A stretch of DNA of 14,307 bases from Candidatus Methanophagales archaeon (GTDB lineage Archaea; Halobacteriota; Syntropharchaeia; Alkanophagales; Methanospirareceae). Shown here piece after piece: positions 13,156 through 14,307 of the stretch. Both the position numbers and the translations under genes were made by a program. The stretch spans positions 1-14,307 of the forward strand of contig JAUXHM010000008.1 in NCBI GenBank assembly GCA_030621535.1. Direction: 5' to 3'. Positions within the stretch are counted from its first letter, which is position 1. Every line of letters begins with the position of its first letter. The notes beneath the pieces were generated by a model. That model made no database searches, was not told where the DNA came from, and saw only the letters and a program-made list of their open reading frames with translations.

Positions 13156-13341
13156 CTATTCAAAGACATTTATTATCCTGCTTTTTATCTCTGCTTTTCC
13201 TCCTTTCGGCACAACCAGGGTTCTCCCGCAGACGTTACATTTTACACTCGTGGATGCATGGTCAAAAACGACCTGCTCATTTTCGCAATCGTCACACTTC
13301 ACCATTATAAACCTGCTTCTCGTTTTCTTCTCGTTTTTCAT
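13156..13341 (-). CDS. rps27e: Small ribosomal subunit protein eS27 (S27e)
   Basis: Zinc-binding small-subunit ribosomal protein of 61 residues, the normal archaeal length. Four cysteines form the zinc site: C16 and C19 in VKCDDC, C35 and C38 in VKCNVCGR. The basic start KNEKKTRSRF and the ending GGKAEIKSRIINVFE match the family. GAGGAGAAGG stands about 12 bases before the ATG at 13341-13339. It appears to begin the cluster rps27e-eif2a-nop10-PAC2. In many euryarchaea rpl44e precedes it, but none is visible between here and 13868. Confidence 0.96.
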   Translation of the reverse strand: MKNEKKTRSRFIMVKCDDCENEQVVFDHASTSVKCNVCGRTLVVPKGGKAEIKSRIINVFE

Positions 13342-13383
13342 TTTATGCCCGCCTTCTCCTCTTATTGAAGATATCTTGTTTTC

Positions 13384-13402
13384 TTTAATAAGATTTAATA
13401 AG
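13384..13402 (-). promoter_or_regulatory. Twin TATA-like boxes for rps27e
   Basis: Two copies of CTTATTAAA on the minus strand (13402-13394 and 13392-13384), offset by 10 bases. Either would start transcription about 20 bases or fewer before the ribosome site of rps27e. The tandem arrangement may give two start sites on the same helical face. Confidence 0.4.
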
Positions 13403-13414
13403 GGTTACTTATAA

Positions 13415-13440
13415 CTTTAAGAAGGTTTGATTCCTTAAAG
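13415..13440. promoter_or_regulatory. Inverted repeat upstream of the rps27e promoter
   Basis: CTTTAAG (13415-13421) and CTTAAAG (13434-13440) are perfect inverted arms around 12 bases. The position just upstream of the twin TATA boxes suits a regulator site, though short AT-rich arms can occur by chance. Confidence 0.3.
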
Positions 13441-13505
13441 AAAAATGGGCGAAGTGGGATAGGGTAAAAAGGCATGCTCTTCGTCATGACTGACCTACTG
13501 TCTCA

Positions 13506-13676
13506 ATGCGGACTGATCACTTGGTCTTTTCGCCTGAATATCGCGGGAAGGTTTTGCTCGGCGATGTGGTAGAGGCAGCGGAAGAAATCATTAATGAGGA
13601 GAAAGATGCATCTTTCAAAACAGGATACATAACTCTATATACAAAACTTTTTCACGCTCACAAGTCCCGTACTTAA
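13506..13676 (+). pseudogene. Remnant of an IS200/IS605-family TnpA transposase
   Basis: The 56-residue open frame starts MRTDHLVFSPEYRGKVLLGD and continues VVEAAEEIINEE. This resembles the N-terminal part of Y1 HUH transposases, typically YHLVFxxKYRRKVLxG then a helix. The usual HUH segment (MPDHVHL) and the catalytic tyrosine are missing; after about residue 33 the sequence diverges and stops. In the same frame upstream, RHALRHD then a stop codon (13491-13493) may be the decayed KxRHxV start of the protein. I see no TnpB or RNA-guided nuclease in the window. The match is by eye to a short segment, so assignment is tentative. If real, the element inserted upstream of the ribosomal-protein cluster and decayed long ago. 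Confidence 0.45.
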
Positions 13677-13816
13677 GTTATGAGGTATGTGACTTAGGCT
13701 TAATACAGTAGAAGAATGAAGAGCGTAGGTGATGATTGAAGTTCGTCCGGAAGGATGTAGATGGAGCCGATTCGGATATAACACTGAATAGGCGGGATAT
13801 GCGAAGTAAGTTCGAA
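13677..13816. other. Intergenic stretch without recognisable gene
   Basis: With the transposase remnant this forms a gene-poor gap of about 500 bases between rps27e and ino1. All frames are broken by stops at short intervals. I see no tRNA, terminator stem or terminal repeat here. It may be the rest of the decayed insertion. Confidence 0.4.
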
Positions 13817-13823
13817 TATATAA
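13817..13823 (+). promoter_or_regulatory. TATA box for ino1
   Basis: TATATAA inside CGAATATATAACT lies about 50 bases before the ATG at 13869. It predicts initiation near 13847 and a leader of about 20 bases with AGGAG at 13854-13858. Confidence 0.5.
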
Positions 13824-13868
13824 CTTTACATTAACTATGGCGTTAGAATAAACAGGAGATGATTGCTT

Positions 13869-14307
13869 ATGGACAAAATCAAAATAGGAATTGTAGGAAT
13901 TGGTAACTGCGCAAGTTCATTACTCCAAGGTATTGAGTTCTATAGAAATAAAGATAGCAAAGAGGCTATCGGCTTGATGCACTGGGACATCGGTGGTTAC
14001 AAGCCCTACGGCATTGAAGTGGTAGCTGCCTTTGACATTGACAAAAGAAAAGTCGGAAAAGATGTGTCTGAGGCGATCTTTGAACTTCCAAACTGCACGA
14101 CCGTGTTCTGCAATGATGTACCCAAAACAAATGTGAAAGTGAGGATGGGCAAGATACAGGATGGTTTTTCAGACCATATGAAAGATTATGACGATAAATA
14201 TACATTCGTTTTAAGTGATGAAAAGGAAGCATCTAAAGAAGACGTAATCAATGTATTAAAGGAATCAGGGGCTGAGATACTTTTAAGTTATCCTCCGGTG
14301 GGTTCTG
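13869..14307 (+). CDS. ino1: Myo-inositol-1-phosphate synthase, 3' end cut by window edge
   Basis: Converts glucose 6-phosphate to 1L-myo-inositol 1-phosphate with bound NAD, the entry to inositol phospholipids and, in some archaea, di-myo-inositol phosphate. The first 146 residues are present. The NAD-binding Rossmann start is KIGIVGIGNCASSLLQGIEFY (residues 5-25), the highly typical GxGxxxSS-like loop of the family. GLMHWDIGGYKPYGIEVVAAFDIDKRKVGKD follows at about 35-65, matching the actinobacterial/archaeal subtype (GLMH, then AAFDVD). The last visible residues, LLSYPPVGS, fall in the conserved YLPVGS-like motif. ATG at 13869 with AGGAG 10 bases before it. Stands alone on the plus strand, divergent from rps27e. 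Confidence 0.95.
   Translation, partial: MDKIKIGIVGIGNCASSLLQGIEFYRNKDSKEAIGLMHWDIGGYKPYGIEVVAAFDIDKRKVGKDVSEAIFELPNCTTVFCNDVPKTNVKVRMGKIQDGFSDHMKDYDDKYTFVLSDEKEASKEDVINVLKESGAEILLSYPPVGS

Noticed and set aside
13342..13505. A missing rpl44e upstream of rps27e
   Set aside because: I looked for a zinc-ribbon ribosomal protein on the minus strand here; the frames are too short and lack CxxC motifs, so no gene is called.
1..14307. CRISPR array, prophage or complete insertion sequence
   Set aside because: No regularly spaced direct repeats, no integrase or phage genes, and no intact transposase with terminal ends were found.

Overview
The window comes from a euryarchaeal chromosome. Diagnostic archaeal genes are the small primase subunit PriS, the archaeal-type adenylate kinase AdkA, the tRNA G10 methyltransferase, the exosome-associated DnaG, a PAC2-family protein, Nop10, eIF2-alpha and ribosomal protein S27e. 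Promoters look archaeal too: TATA-like boxes lie about 25 bases before short leaders or near-leaderless starts, and U-rich tracts follow several genes. The gene content and threonine-rich dipeptide runs remind me of ANME-1/Methanophagales or related methane/alkane-oxidising lineages. That placement is a guess. Most of the window is core chromosome with a few accessory insertions.

Layout. (1) 1-654, minus: 5' part of priS, cut by the window edge. (2) 691-1453, minus: a VapC-type PIN toxin with an upstream partner of unrecognised family, overlapping as ATGA, immediately upstream of priS. (3) 1575-2450, plus: long-form hisG, whose TATA box is back to back with that of the toxin-antitoxin pair. 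(4) 2468-3076, minus: adkA. (5) 3162-6366, minus: an accessory surface/regulation block. It holds a small conserved hypothetical, two tandem paralogous membrane-anchored winged-helix proteins, and an exported protein whose promoter carries an elaborate GTTC-box array and a perfect 10-bp inverted repeat around the TATA box; a hairpin/T-tract terminator follows. (6) 6471-9489: trmG10 (minus), class I fumarate hydratase beta subunit (plus) and argJ (minus). (7) 9601-11163, plus: a C-free purine tract, tRNA-Val(CAC) and dnaG. (8) 11326-13341, minus: translation/ribosome-biogenesis cluster rps27e - eif2a - nop10 - PAC2; nop10 is only 55 codons long. (9) 13342-13868: gene-poor, with the decayed start of an IS200/IS605-type transposase. 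(10) 13869 to the end, plus: the start of myo-inositol-1-phosphate synthase.

Working together. The 13.3-11.3 kb cluster serves translation initiation, rRNA modification and, by family, proteasome assembly. hisG and argJ are isolated steps of amino-acid biosynthesis. The accessory block reads as a sensory unit: two proteins with an outside domain and an inside DNA-binding domain sit directly upstream of an exported protein with an operator-rich promoter. This is the best candidate here for an undescribed system. A dispersed 32-bp intergenic repeat (6416-6447 and 11199-11230, 31 of 32 bases identical) links two otherwise unrelated intergenic spaces.
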